Assembly (NCBI RefSeq): GCF_028283685.1
Contig: NZ_JAPWKF010000004.1
Location: forward strand, 310,001 to 374,000
DNA: 64,000 nucleotides
Reading direction: 5' to 3'
Source of the DNA: Edaphobacter sp.
Lineage (GTDB): Bacteria > Acidobacteriota > Terriglobia > Terriglobales > Acidobacteriaceae
The translations under genes and the position numbers were made by a program. The number at the start of each line of letters is the position of its first letter. Position 1 is the stretch's first letter. Below are positions 34,897 to 43,723 of this stretch, in pieces. The notes beneath the pieces were generated by a model. That model searched no databases. It was not told the origin of the DNA and saw only the letters and a program-made list of their open reading frames with translations.

Positions 34897-36711
34897 ATGC
34901 CTCCGATTCTGAATGCGCAAGGCCTTTCGAAGAGCTTTGGCGCGACCCCGCTGTTTCGTGACATCGCCTTCACCGTCTCAGACGGCGATCGCATCGGCCT
35001 GATTGGCCCTAACGGCGCGGGAAAGAGCACGCTGCTGAAGGTGCTCGCTGGTGACGAAGACGCAGATGCAGGTGATGTTGCGATGCGCAAGCGCGCGCGC
35101 ATCGGCTATGTCCGCCAGGAGTCGCACTTTGCGCCGGGCGTAACCGTGCGGCAGGTGCTGGAGGCGGCTCTGAAGGCCGGACATGTAGCAGAGGCCGAGC
35201 GCGAAGGAAAGCTGCGCGAGACCAGCGGACGTATCGGGTTGACTGATCTCGATGCGGAGGCGGCGAAGCTAAGCGGCGGCTGGCGCAAGCGGCTGGCGAT
35301 TGCAGAGGCAGTGGTTGCGGCACCGGATGTTCTTCTGCTCGACGAGCCGACCAATCATCTTGATCTGGCTGGAATCACGTGGCTGGAGGAGCTTCTCAAC
35401 ACAGGGTCGTTTGCCGCGGTGATCATCACGCACGATCGCTACTTCCTCGAGAATACGGCGACCGTGATCGTTGAATTGAATCGGATCTACGCCGATGGGC
35501 TGCTGCGCGTGCAGGGAAGCTATTCGAAGTTCATTGAGGCAAGACAGGCGTATCTGGAGTCGCAGTCTCGCCTGGAGGATTCGCTGCGGAACCGCGTTCG
35601 TACCGAGATTGAATGGCTGCGCCGCGGTCCCAAGGCCCGGGCTACGAAGGCCAAGGCGCGCATCGATAATGCACATCAGCTGATCGGTCAGCTTAAAGAG
35701 GTCTCCTCGCGTTCGGCTTCATCGACGGCTTCGATCGACTTCGCCTCGACGGAGCGGCAGACCAAGCGTTTGATTGAGCTGGAAAACGTGGGTATCAGGC
35801 TGGGTGATCGAAAGATCGTCGAGGACCTGAGCTTTCTCTTTGCTAACGGCACCCGCGTGGGGCTGGTTGGACCGAATGGCAGCGGCAAGACGACGATCCT
35901 GCGCCTCCTGCGCGGAGAGCTGGCGCCCTCGCACGGAGAGGTTAAGAAGGCGGGATCCTTGCGCATCGTCTACTTCAGCCAGGCTCGCGAGCTGCCGGAG
36001 AAGGTTACGCTGCGCCGCGCGCTGGCGCCGGATTCCGATTCGGTCGTCTATCAGGATCGCGTCATTCATGTCGCCAGCTATGCGCAGAAGTTTCTTTTCA
36101 GCAGCGAACAGCTCAATCAGCCGGTGGAGCGCCTGAGCGGAGGGGAACGCGCCCGCGTCCTGATTGCCAGGCTGATGCTGGAGCCTGCCGATCTTCTGTT
36201 GCTGGATGAGCCGACCAATGATCTCGACATCGCTACGCTCGAGGTATTGGAGGAGAGCCTGCTGGAGTACAAGGGAGCGCTGGTGCTGGTTACGCACGAC
36301 CGCTACATGCTCGATCGCGTCTCGACGACTGTGCTCGGCCTCGACGCCAAGGGAAGCGCGGCGACCTTTGCCGACTATGGGCAGTGGGAGCAGTGGTTCC
36401 TCGAACAGAACAGCGATCGCCCTGCCCGTGACGTCGAGGAGGCTGCCAAGCCGGTTGAGACTCAGGCAGCTTCCGGTTCGGCGGCGAAGAAGAAGTTGTC
36501 TTATCTCGAAGCGCGTGAGTTTGCGGGTATCGAAGAGCGTGTGGAGGTTGCGGACGCAAAGCTGAACGCCGCCAGGGACCGGGTTGATGATCCTGAGGTA
36601 GCGGTGGATGCAGCAAAGCTGACCGAGGCCCTGGCCGCGCTCGAGTCCGCACAGCATGAGCTCGATACCCTCTATGCGCGGTGGGCTGAACTGACGGAGA
36701 AGGCTGGCTGA
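34897..36711 (+). CDS. ABC-F family ATPase (Uup-like)
   Basis: The 604-residue protein has two ABC ATPase domains without membrane segments. Domain 1 has Walker A GPNGAGKS (37-44), signature LSGGWR (125-130) and Walker B LLLDEPTNHLD (146-156). Domain 2 has GPNGSGKT (325-332), LSGGERARV and LLLDEPTNDLD. The linker between them is charged, and the C-terminal about 90 residues form a coiled coil like that of Uup. ABC-F proteins act on ribosomes or on structured DNA. It is followed by a hairpin shared with convergent fabI. Confidence 0.92.
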   Translation: MPPILNAQGLSKSFGATPLFRDIAFTVSDGDRIGLIGPNGAGKSTLLKVLAGDEDADAGDVAMRKRARIGYVRQESHFAPGVTVRQVLEAALKAGHVAEAEREGKLRETSGRIGLTDLDAEAAKLSGGWRKRLAIAEAVVAAPDVLLLDEPTNHLDLAGITWLEELLNTGSFAAVIITHDRYFLENTATVIVELNRIYADGLLRVQGSYSKFIEARQAYLESQSRLEDSLRNRVRTEIEWLRRGPKARATKAKARIDNAHQLIGQLKEVSSRSASSTASIDFASTERQTKRLIELENVGIRLGDRKIVEDLSFLFANGTRVGLVGPNGSGKTTILRLLRGELAPSHGEVKKAGSLRIVYFSQARELPEKVTLRRALAPDSDSVVYQDRVIHVASYAQKFLFSSEQLNQPVERLSGGERARVLIARLMLEPADLLLLDEPTNDLDIATLEVLEESLLEYKGALVLVTHDRYMLDRVSTTVLGLDAKGSAATFADYGQWEQWFLEQNSDRPARDVEEAAKPVETQAASGSAAKKKLSYLEAREFAGIEERVEVADAKLNAARDRVDDPEVAVDAAKLTEALAALESAQHELDTLYARWAELTEKAG

Positions 36712-36809
36712 CGGGCTGCAAGCTGCTCCGAAGCATTCTCTTCTTCTGCCAGAGCTTCTTCGTGCGCGATGCTGCAATTGAGGTTGCTCTACGAGCCCAG
36801 AAGAGGAGA

Positions 36810-36829
36810 GGGCTGCCTGTCGGCAGCCC
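36810..36829. terminator. Terminator hairpin between convergent ABC-F and fabI genes
   Basis: GGGCTGCC (36810-36817) and GGCAGCCC (36822-36829) form a perfect 8-base stem with a 4-base loop (TGTC). A weak T-rich run follows on both sides. It sits immediately before the fabI stop. Confidence 0.6.
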
Positions 36830-36837
36830 ATCGTTTG

Positions 36838-37605
36838 TTAGAGGCCGGTGATGTTGTATCCGGCGTCGACGTAGGTGATCTCTCCGGTTATGCCGCTGGC
36901 GAGATCGCTGGCGAGGAACAGCGCAGCTCCGCCCACCTCGTTCTGATCGACGTTGCGATGTAGCGGGGCACGCTCTTCCACCGCGGTAAGGATCTTGGTG
37001 AAGTCGCCGATGCCGCGTGCGGCGAGAGTCTTGATGGGACCGGCGGAGATGGCGTTGACGCGGATGTTTTTCGATCCGAGCGAGGCGGCAAGGTAACGGA
37101 CGGCGGCCTCGAGCGATGCCTTGGCCAGACCCATGACGTTGTAGTTCGGGAAGACCTTGGTGGAGCCGTAGTAGGTCAGCGTCATGATGCTGCCGCCCTC
37201 GGTCATCAGCGGCACAGCGGCGCGGGAGACGGCGATCAGTGTGTACGAGCTGACGTCGTGGGCGATGCGGAATCCTTCGCGGCTGGTGAGGAGGAAGTCG
37301 TTCTTGATCTCATCGGGGGGAGCGAAGGCGACGGCATGGACGAGGATGTTCAGCTTGCCGTAGGTCTCCTTCAGCGTCGCGAACAGGGAATCGATCTGGG
37401 AGTCGACGGAGAGGTCGCACTGGAAGGTCTTCGCATTGGGCAGGGAGCCGGCGAGTTCATCGGCGTCGCGCTTCAGGCGCTCGGTCTGGTAGCAGATGGC
37501 CAGCGTGGCCCCTGCGTCGGAGAGCTTCTGGGCGATGCCCCAGGCGATGCTGCGCTTGTTGGCCAGTCCGAAGATAACGGCGACTTTGCCTTTGAGATCA
37601 ATCAT
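36838..37605 (-). CDS. fabI: Enoyl-[acyl-carrier-protein] reductase (NADH)
   Basis: FabI reduces enoyl-ACP in the last step of fatty-acid elongation. The 255-residue SDR-related protein has the FabI-type nucleotide site VAVIFGLANKRSIAWGIAQ, the NILVHAVAFAP segment, and the catalytic Tyr-x6-Lys in YYGSTKVFPNYNVMGLAKA. The ATG is at 37605. It is divergent from perR, with a 207-base gap containing candidate PerR half-sites closer to perR. Confidence 0.97.
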   Translation of the reverse strand: MIDLKGKVAVIFGLANKRSIAWGIAQKLSDAGATLAICYQTERLKRDADELAGSLPNAKTFQCDLSVDSQIDSLFATLKETYGKLNILVHAVAFAPPDEIKNDFLLTSREGFRIAHDVSSYTLIAVSRAAVPLMTEGGSIMTLTYYGSTKVFPNYNVMGLAKASLEAAVRYLAASLGSKNIRVNAISAGPIKTLAARGIGDFTKILTAVEERAPLHRNVDQNEVGGAALFLASDLASGITGEITYVDAGYNITGL

Positions 37606-37765
37606 GTTTCTGTCTGTTGCTCCTATTCCATTTCCGTTGCTCAGGATAGCAGCGTCCCAAGTGTGATGGCCGCGATCCCGGGACGAAAACAGGGGTTTGG
37701 GCCAGGGAATTGATAGGATCTTTGAGAGAAGTCCTCCGATAATAGAATTCTGTGGATAACTAAAT

Positions 37766-37788
37766 TTATCGGACGATAATACTTATCA
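37766..37788 (+). promoter_or_regulatory. Candidate PerR operator overlapping the perR -10 region
   Basis: Three 5-base half-sites occur in a row: TTATC (37766-37770), GATAA (37775-37779) and TTATC (37783-37787). They form two overlapping inverted repeats with 4- and 3-base spacers. The 15-base segment 37774-37788 agrees with the Bacillus Per box (TTATAATnATTATAA) at most positions. GATAAT (37775-37780) could be the -10 element. This fits autorepression of perR and co-regulation of katA in the same transcript. Confidence 0.65.
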
Positions 37789-37812
37789 TCTTTAAGGGGT
37801 AGACTAAGACTC

Positions 37813-38238
37813 GTGGAACAGATGCAGGCAGATTTCCGACAACTCTGTGCCGATCACGGTATTGCGATGACGCATCAGCGCCAGGTGCTGTATGAGGTCA
37901 TGCAGGGCATGGAAGGGCATCCCAGCCCGGAGGAGGTGTACGCCCTCGTCAAGAAGAAGGTTCCTGCCGTCTCCCTGGCTACGGTCTACAAAAACATCCA
38001 TCTTTTCGTGGAGAGTGGCATCTTTCGCAAGATGAGCATGCATCACGGTTCGGTGCGTGTCGAGATGAACAGCGAGGACCACCATCACATGGTGTGCTCC
38101 AAGTGCAAAGCAATCACCGACATTGGGGAGAAGGAGCTTGGCCTGTCGCCGACCCAGCGCAGGCTGTCTGATGGATTCCTGGTGGAGCGGTATTCCGTCG
38201 ATGTCATTGGTCTCTGTGCCAAGTGCCAGAAGGCCTAG
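37813..38238 (+). CDS. perR: Fur/PerR family metalloregulator, probable peroxide sensor PerR
   Basis: The 141-residue protein has the Fur-family winged helix ([15 protein letters not shown]) and His-rich [16 protein letters not shown], followed by two CxxC pairs at 95-98 (CSKC) and 135-138 (CAKC) for structural zinc. His36 (GMEGHPSPE) matches the oxidisable His of PerR. Because katA follows in the same transcript, 43 bases downstream, PerR function is more likely than iron-dependent Fur. The start is GTG 37813, with ATG 37822 as an alternative. A candidate operator lies at 37766-37788. Confidence 0.88.
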   Translation: MEQMQADFRQLCADHGIAMTHQRQVLYEVMQGMEGHPSPEEVYALVKKKVPAVSLATVYKNIHLFVESGIFRKMSMHHGSVRVEMNSEDHHHMVCSKCKAITDIGEKELGLSPTQRRLSDGFLVERYSVDVIGLCAKCQKA

Positions 38239-38281
38239 GTTCAACCCTTTCACCCGCAGCACCCCTCGAAGAGGTGAAGTT

Positions 38282-39775
38282 ATGGCAGAAGATCTGAAGA
38301 GCAAAGTCATGACGACCGATGCAGGTCGTCCGGTTGGCGATAACCAGAACTCCCTGACGGTCGGCCCACGTGGACCGGTGGTGTTCGAAGACTACCTTCT
38401 GTTTGAAAAGATGGCGCATTTCAACCGCGAGCGCATTCCCGAGCGCGTGGTGCATGCCAAGGGATCGGGTGCCTACGGTACGTTCACCGTTACCAGCACG
38501 GAGATCAACAAGTACACGACGGCGAAGCTCTTTGAGAAGACCGGCAAGCAGACGCCGACCTTTATCCGCTTCTCGACCGTTGGCGGTGAGAAGGGATCGG
38601 CCGACAGCGAGCGCGACCCGCGCGGCTTTGCGCTGAAGTTCTACACCGAAGAAGGCAACTGGGACATGGTGGGAAACAACACGCCAGTCTTCTTCATCCG
38701 CGATCCTCTCAAGTTCTCCGACTTCATTCATACGCAGAAGCGTGACCCGGAGACGAACCTGAAGTCGCCGACGATGATGTGGGACTTCTGGAGCCTTTCG
38801 CCGGAGAGCCTGCACCAGGTGACGATCCTGTTCTCCGATCGCGGCACTCCGGATGGCTATCGCCACATGGATGGCTTCTCGAGCCACACGTTCTCGCTGA
38901 TCAATGCCAAGGGTGAGTTGTTCTACTGCAAGTGGCACTTCAAGACCAGGCAGGGCATCAAGAACTTCACCCGCGAAGAGGCCGACCAGATGAAGTCGGT
39001 CGATATGGACCATTCGCAGAGCGATCTTTTCGGTGCGATCGAAAAGGGCGACTTCCCGAAGTGGAAGGTCAGCGTGCAGATCATGCCCGAGGCCGAGGCC
39101 GAGACCTACCACATCAATCCATTCGATCTGACCAAGGTCTGGCCGCACGGCGACTATCCTCTGATCGAGGTCGGTGAGCTGGAGCTGAACCGCAACCCGG
39201 TGAACTACTTTGCCGAGGTGGAGCAGGCAGCCTTCGAACCGCGCAACGTTGTGCCGGGCATGGGCTTCTCGCCGGACAAGATGCTGCAAGGCCGCCTCAT
39301 CAGCTATCCCGACGCGCATCGCTATCGCCTGGGTGTGAACTACGACACGCTGCCGGTGAATGCGCCGAAGTGTCCGTATCACACGTATCACACCGATGGC
39401 ACAATGCGTTTCGAGAGTAAGAGCGGACCGAACTACGAGCCCAACAGCTTCGGCGGACCGACGCAGGATAAGAAGTTCAACGAGCGTCCGACGACCTTGC
39501 CGAACCCGACGGTCGCTCGCTGGGACCATCGCGAACATGATGGCGACTACTTTACGCAGCCGGGAAATCTCTTCCGCCTGATGGCGCCCGACGCGCAGGA
39601 ACGGTTATGCGGAAACATCGCAGCTAGCCTGGGTAAGGTGGAGAAGCGTATCCAGGACCTGCAGATCAGCCACTTCTACAAATGCGATCCCAAGTATGGC
39701 GAGGGAATCGCGAAGGCAATCGGTCGCGACATCAAAGAGATCGTCAAGGCCGAGGAGCTGGTGGCAGCGAAGTAG
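38282..39775 (+). CDS. katA: Monofunctional heme catalase (clade-3-like)
   Basis: Catalase disproportionates hydrogen peroxide. The 497-residue protein has the distal His58 ([13 protein letters not shown]), catalytic Asn132 (VGNNTPVFF) and the proximal heme-ligand Tyr motif [12 protein letters not shown], with the family's complete length. The ATG at 38282 is preceded by GAAGAGG. It follows perR by 43 bases, so peroxide should induce both together through PerR. The downstream stem-loop likely ends the transcript. Confidence 0.97.
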   Translation: MAEDLKSKVMTTDAGRPVGDNQNSLTVGPRGPVVFEDYLLFEKMAHFNRERIPERVVHAKGSGAYGTFTVTSTEINKYTTAKLFEKTGKQTPTFIRFSTVGGEKGSADSERDPRGFALKFYTEEGNWDMVGNNTPVFFIRDPLKFSDFIHTQKRDPETNLKSPTMMWDFWSLSPESLHQVTILFSDRGTPDGYRHMDGFSSHTFSLINAKGELFYCKWHFKTRQGIKNFTREEADQMKSVDMDHSQSDLFGAIEKGDFPKWKVSVQIMPEAEAETYHINPFDLTKVWPHGDYPLIEVGELELNRNPVNYFAEVEQAAFEPRNVVPGMGFSPDKMLQGRLISYPDAHRYRLGVNYDTLPVNAPKCPYHTYHTDGTMRFESKSGPNYEPNSFGGPTQDKKFNERPTTLPNPTVARWDHREHDGDYFTQPGNLFRLMAPDAQERLCGNIAASLGKVEKRIQDLQISHFYKCDPKYGEGIAKAIGRDIKEIVKAEELVAAK

Positions 39776-39806
39776 CGTACACAGCGGCAGCTGAAATCAC
39801 CATCCC

Positions 39807-39857
39807 GAAGGCGTCAGTCAACAGCACATAGCTGGCTGCTGGCTGACGCCTTCTTGT
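39807..39857 (+). terminator. Terminator after katA
   Basis: A perfect 11-base stem, GAAGGCGTCAG (39807-39817) with CTGACGCCTTC (39843-39853), closes a 25-base loop, and TTGT follows. It lies 31 bases after the katA stop and before the ahpC leader. The rest of the katA-ahpC gap (to 40003) is AT-richer and probably holds the ahpC promoter, but I saw no clear Per box there. Confidence 0.65.
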
Positions 39858-40003
39858 ATCTGTAAGTCATTGTGTGTCAATAATTTAACCATTGCCGTCC
39901 ATGCGCATTCGGTGGTAAAATCAAGCCATGCGCTTCCATCGCGATTGAAGCCGTCGCGAAGCTACGAAATCTGCAACAACTAACCCAAGAGGAGTCATCT
40001 GAC

Positions 40004-40543
40004 ATGCTGCAAATCGGCGAAAAGTTTCCTGAGTTCGAACTGACCGCAACCGTCTCCACCGAGAAGGACGAGGCCAAGGCCTTCAAGACCATCACCGGCG
40101 ACACCTACGGCGGCAAGTGGAAGCTGTACTTCTTCTGGCCCAAGGACTTCACGTTTGTGTGCCCGACCGAGATTGCTGCCTTCGGCAAGCTGAACACAGA
40201 CTTCCTGGATCGTGACTGCCAGATCCTTGGCGCCAGCACCGACAACGAGTACGTCCACGCTGCATGGCGCACGCACCACGCAGATCTGAAGGACCTGCCC
40301 TTCCCGATGATCTCGGACATCAAGCGTGACCTGAGTGGCCAGCTCGGCATTCTCGACGAGAAGGCCGGCGTTGCGCAGCGCGCGACCTTCCTGGTGGACC
40401 CCGACAACATCATCCGTTTCATCTACGTGACCGACCTTTCGGTGGGCCGCAATCCGCAGGAGGTTCTGCGCGTGCTCGATGCGCTGCAGACCGATGAGCT
40501 GTGCCCCTGCAACTGGCAGAAGGGCGAAACGACGCTGAGCTAA
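40004..40543 (+). CDS. ahpC: AhpC-type peroxiredoxin
   Basis: The 179-residue thiol peroxidase has its peroxidatic Cys53 in DFTFVCPTE and C-terminal Cys167 and Cys169 in DELCPCNW, the three-cysteine layout of mycobacterial-type AhpC. This form is reduced by AhpD rather than AhpF, and ahpD follows 86 bases downstream. The ATG is preceded by AAGAGGAG. Confidence 0.96.
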   Translation: MLQIGEKFPEFELTATVSTEKDEAKAFKTITGDTYGGKWKLYFFWPKDFTFVCPTEIAAFGKLNTDFLDRDCQILGASTDNEYVHAAWRTHHADLKDLPFPMISDIKRDLSGQLGILDEKAGVAQRATFLVDPDNIIRFIYVTDLSVGRNPQEVLRVLDALQTDELCPCNWQKGETTLS

Positions 40544-40629
40544 GCGTTGATCGCAGTTCTGTAGCAGAACTGGGCGCGGTTGCGATTCGCGGCCGCGCTC
40601 CATTCGTTGAGGGAGAGAGGACAAGAGCA

Positions 40630-41187
40630 ATGGCAATGGAAGACCTGATCGGCACTCTGCCGACTTATGCAAAAGATCTGAAGCTGAACTATTCGTCCCT
40701 GGTGAAACAGAATACGGAGCTGACCCCGCAGCAGCTCTGGGGCACCGTGGTCGCTGCAGCAATTGCGACCCGCAATCCCGAGCTGACGGCAGCATCGCTT
40801 GCCGAAGCGGAGGCCGCGGGCCTGACTGCCGATGCGATTGATGCCATCAAGGCTGCGTCAGCGATCATGGGCATGAATAATATCTACTACCGCTTCCATC
40901 ACCTGACGACGAATGAGAAGTATGCGACGCTTCCGGCCCGTCTGCGCATGAATGCGTTGCGTGGCCACAAGGTCGATCATGTGGACTTCGAGCTGTGGTG
41001 CCTGGTGGTGAGTGCCGTCAACGCCTGTGAGAAGTGCGTGGACTCGCACGAGCGTGTGCTGCGCGATAAGGGCGCAACGGAGGAGCTGATCAACGCTGCC
41101 ATCCGCGTCACCTCCATCGTGCATGCAATCGGCGTGGTGCTGGATTCTGAAAAGGCAGCTCCGACTGCGGTTGAGGCTGTGGCGTAA
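40630..41187 (+). CDS. ahpD: Alkylhydroperoxidase AhpD
   Basis: The 185-residue all-helical protein carries the catalytic CEKC (Cys133 and Cys136) with Glu121 and His140, matching the proton-relay pattern of mycobacterial AhpD. It transfers electrons from lipoamide to AhpC. The ATG at 40630 follows GAGGGAGAGAGG and starts the conserved MEDLIGTLP. It is co-directional with ahpC and followed by a strong terminator. Confidence 0.96.
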   Translation: MAMEDLIGTLPTYAKDLKLNYSSLVKQNTELTPQQLWGTVVAAAIATRNPELTAASLAEAEAAGLTADAIDAIKAASAIMGMNNIYYRFHHLTTNEKYATLPARLRMNALRGHKVDHVDFELWCLVVSAVNACEKCVDSHERVLRDKGATEELINAAIRVTSIVHAIGVVLDSEKAAPTAVEAVA

Positions 41188-41207
41188 GCAACGCAGGTTA
41201 AATACAG

Positions 41208-41246
41208 AAAGCCCGGCGCGGGAGGAATCCGTGCCGGGCTTTTTTC
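41208..41246 (+). terminator. Rho-independent terminator after ahpD
   Basis: An 11-base stem (GCCCGGCGCGG at 41211-41221 with CCGTGCCGGGC at 41229-41239, one G-U pair) has a 7-base loop, and TTTTTT follows. The flanking A and T residues extend the stem. It ends the ahpCD transcript just before the convergent M28 gene. Confidence 0.85.
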
Positions 41247-41256
41247 TGCAAGCTCT

Positions 41257-42348
41257 CTAGTGGCTGGAGGGCGGTGGCGGCGCAGCCTGAAACGTCCCGG
41301 CGGGCGCGTTTTGAGGATTCATCCCAGTGTTCCACTGCGGTTTGAAGCTTGTGTCAGCCAGCCAGCGGACTGGGCCGACCATGGACGAGATCGCATTGGT
41401 CATGTGTGCGAAGTCGATAGTGCCGATCTCGTCGGAGGGATGGTGATAGTCGGCATGAAGTCCGAAGCTGGAGACGGTGTGGGCAATGATGCCCTTTCGC
41501 GCCAAAGCGAAGTTATCGGAGCGCTGGAAGAACATCTCCTTCGGATGCGGATCATTGACGAGATGCGCACCGTGTTTCGCGAGTTCGGGGCCGAGGTTGG
41601 AGCGCTCAAAGCCTGTGAACCACAATGTACCTGCAGGGATGACTGGATCGGGACGTCCGATCATCTCGAACTCAAGGTTGGCGATGATCTCGGTGAGAGG
41701 GACAGGCGGATGTGTGAGAAAAGCATAATTTCCAAAGCCGCCAATCTCTTCTGATCCGAACAGCGCGAAGACGATGGTGCGCTTTGGCCGTTTGCCGGTG
41801 GCCAGCATATGGGCGAGGGTCAATACCGCGGTGGTGCCTGAGGCATCATCGTCGGCGCCGTTGTAGATTGTGTCGCCATTTACTTCCGGGCCGATGCCAA
41901 GGTGGTCGAGATGCGCTGTCAGCAGCACGACTTCATGCGGAGCACTCGTTCCACGAAGAATACCGATTGCGTTCCAGGTCTCCTTCCGCGGCGTCTGCTC
42001 AAACTTTGAGAGGCGCTGCTGAATCCGGGGCGGCAGGGGATCGGGCAATAAGGCCTTCTGAATGTAGGTTCCACTGTCTCCGCCTGGCTCCAGGCCGAGC
42101 GCCTGAAACTGCGATGCGGCGAAGAGAGCGGCAAGGTGCTCATCGCGGGTCGCCGAACCGCGGCCATGCAGTTCATCGGAGGCGAGAAAGTTCATGTCGG
42201 CGCGAACTTCCTGCTGCAGTGACGAATGGGTTGATTCTTTTTTTGCGTTTGGGGCGTCGAATGAGTGGGCCGGAATCGGCCTCATCAGACAGAGGAAGCA
42301 GATGAGTGCCGCTGTGCCGGTTTGCAACCGGCGTTTGTGTGAAGCCAT
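41257..42348 (-). CDS. Secreted M28 family peptidase
   Basis: A 363-residue secreted peptidase with signal peptide (residues about 9-25, TGTAALICFLCL). The dizinc core is visible in LLTAHLDHLG, NGADDDASGTT, FALFGSEEIGGFGN, NLEFEMIGRP and DYHHPSDE. Compared with the protein encoded at 20.8-22.4 kb it lacks the large insert domain. The C-terminus is Pro/Ala-rich. The ATG at 42348 begins the signal peptide; the in-frame start at 42465 adds 39 non-conserved residues. Confidence 0.88.
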   Translation of the reverse strand: MASHKRRLQTGTAALICFLCLMRPIPAHSFDAPNAKKESTHSSLQQEVRADMNFLASDELHGRGSATRDEHLAALFAASQFQALGLEPGGDSGTYIQKALLPDPLPPRIQQRLSKFEQTPRKETWNAIGILRGTSAPHEVVLLTAHLDHLGIGPEVNGDTIYNGADDDASGTTAVLTLAHMLATGKRPKRTIVFALFGSEEIGGFGNYAFLTHPPVPLTEIIANLEFEMIGRPDPVIPAGTLWFTGFERSNLGPELAKHGAHLVNDPHPKEMFFQRSDNFALARKGIIAHTVSSFGLHADYHHPSDEIGTIDFAHMTNAISSMVGPVRWLADTSFKPQWNTGMNPQNAPAGTFQAAPPPPSSH

Positions 42349-42437
42349 GCAGCAGATTATATAGATCAGGATAGGCTCAATAGGGCGAGGTGTACGTGGT
42401 ACAAGACAACCGGATTCATGGATGGCGGCAGAGCAGG

Positions 42438-43562
42438 ATGTATCGATTTGGAGCGACGGGCGCACTCGCGGCGTTGTTCGGTTTATCCGGTTGTGGACAG
42501 TTCTTCGTTCCTGAAAACAACGACAGCGGAGGCGGAACGACGGGCACTGCTCGCGTCTACGTGGCGAATTCGACGACCGGAACGCTTGCTGCCTTCACGG
42601 TGGGAACGAATGCGTTGTCGGCTGTCTCCGGATCGCCGTTTTCATTGGGCTATGCCCCTCTTGATGCTGTCGTAACGCCGAGCAACAGCTTTGTCTATGT
42701 GGCCGGGCCAGACGCGATCTATGCCTACGCCATTGCATCCGATGGGACCATCTCGTCTGCGAGCGGAGGATCCGGAGGAGCTGCGGTTGCTGTCGCCACG
42801 GTCGCTTCGCTGGCTGTTTCGCCGGATGGGCAGTGGCTCTTTGGGCTCGACAGTACATCCACGACGCTCGATGAGTATCAGATCAATACCTCGACGGGCG
42901 CACTCACCGCTGTGGGTACGATTCCTTACACCGTCAGCAGCGGTACGCCGACACCGCGCATGGTGCGAGTTTCGCCGCTGGGCAATCTGATCTTTGCGGC
43001 GGTTGGATCTGGCGGAGATATCGTCTTTACGCTCAATACGTCGTCCGGGGCCGTGGTGAACAGCCAGACGCTGACGCTGAGCTCGACGCAGACCAGTGAC
43101 AATGCTCTCGCTATTAACAGCACCGGAGCGTATCTCTATATCGCGCGCAGCGGAACCAACGGCGGCGTCGCTGTTTACACCATCGGGACCAACGGCGCGT
43201 TGAGCGCCATCTCCGGATCGCCGTTTGCAGCCGGATCACTGCCGTCCGGGTTGGTGATCGATTCCACCGGCAAGTATCTTTATGCGGCGAACCGTACGGA
43301 CGGAACGATCTCCGGGTACACCATCGGAACCGGATCGGCACTGACCGCGCTTGCAGGTTCTCCATTCACCGCGGGGACAGAGGTACTCTCGCTTGCCCTG
43401 GACAGCAGCGGGGACTATCTGCTGGCCGGGTCGTATGGCGGTAGCCCCGATCTTTCCATGTACAGCTTTGACACCACGACGCTCGGCAAGCTCAATCTGG
43501 CGACGAGTGCGGCTACGGATACCGATCCTGCCGGTGTCATCGCCGTGGCGGCGACGCACTAA
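42438..43562 (+). CDS. Lipoprotein beta-propeller (lactonase-family/Lgl-like)
   Basis: A 374-residue protein with a lipoprotein signal peptide (FGATGALAALFGLSGC) and repeated beta-propeller blades. Recurrent units are GxALSAxSGSPF, SPDGQWLFGLD and STGKYLYAANRTDGTISGYT, which resemble 6-phosphogluconolactonase-like propellers common in Acidobacteria. Such proteins are usually surface-exposed binding modules rather than enzymes. ATG 42438 is chosen to start the signal peptide; a GTG at 42390 would add 16 residues. Confidence 0.75.
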   Translation: MYRFGATGALAALFGLSGCGQFFVPENNDSGGGTTGTARVYVANSTTGTLAAFTVGTNALSAVSGSPFSLGYAPLDAVVTPSNSFVYVAGPDAIYAYAIASDGTISSASGGSGGAAVAVATVASLAVSPDGQWLFGLDSTSTTLDEYQINTSTGALTAVGTIPYTVSSGTPTPRMVRVSPLGNLIFAAVGSGGDIVFTLNTSSGAVVNSQTLTLSSTQTSDNALAINSTGAYLYIARSGTNGGVAVYTIGTNGALSAISGSPFAAGSLPSGLVIDSTGKYLYAANRTDGTISGYTIGTGSALTALAGSPFTAGTEVLSLALDSSGDYLLAGSYGGSPDLSMYSFDTTTLGKLNLATSAATDTDPAGVIAVAATH

Positions 43563-43723
43563 GCGCGGACGCAGTGCTGAGGATGAAGGGTAATCAGCCG
43601 GATAACGCTGTTCGAATAAGCCGATGCCCTTGCAATCGTTCCGGTGGATGGCCGCTAATATGAATAGAGGCCTCTTACAGGCCATGGAGTGACGGGACTA
43701 TTACATCTTCTGGACAGCCCGGC

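Noticed and set aside
38204-39538. Long minus-strand ORF opposite katA
   Set aside because: It is antisense to a complete catalase and its translation is low-complexity with no family motif.
39858-40003. A Per box before ahpC
   Set aside because: Only a weak CAAT/ATTG inverted repeat (near 39879-39895) is present; it does not resemble the half-sites before perR.
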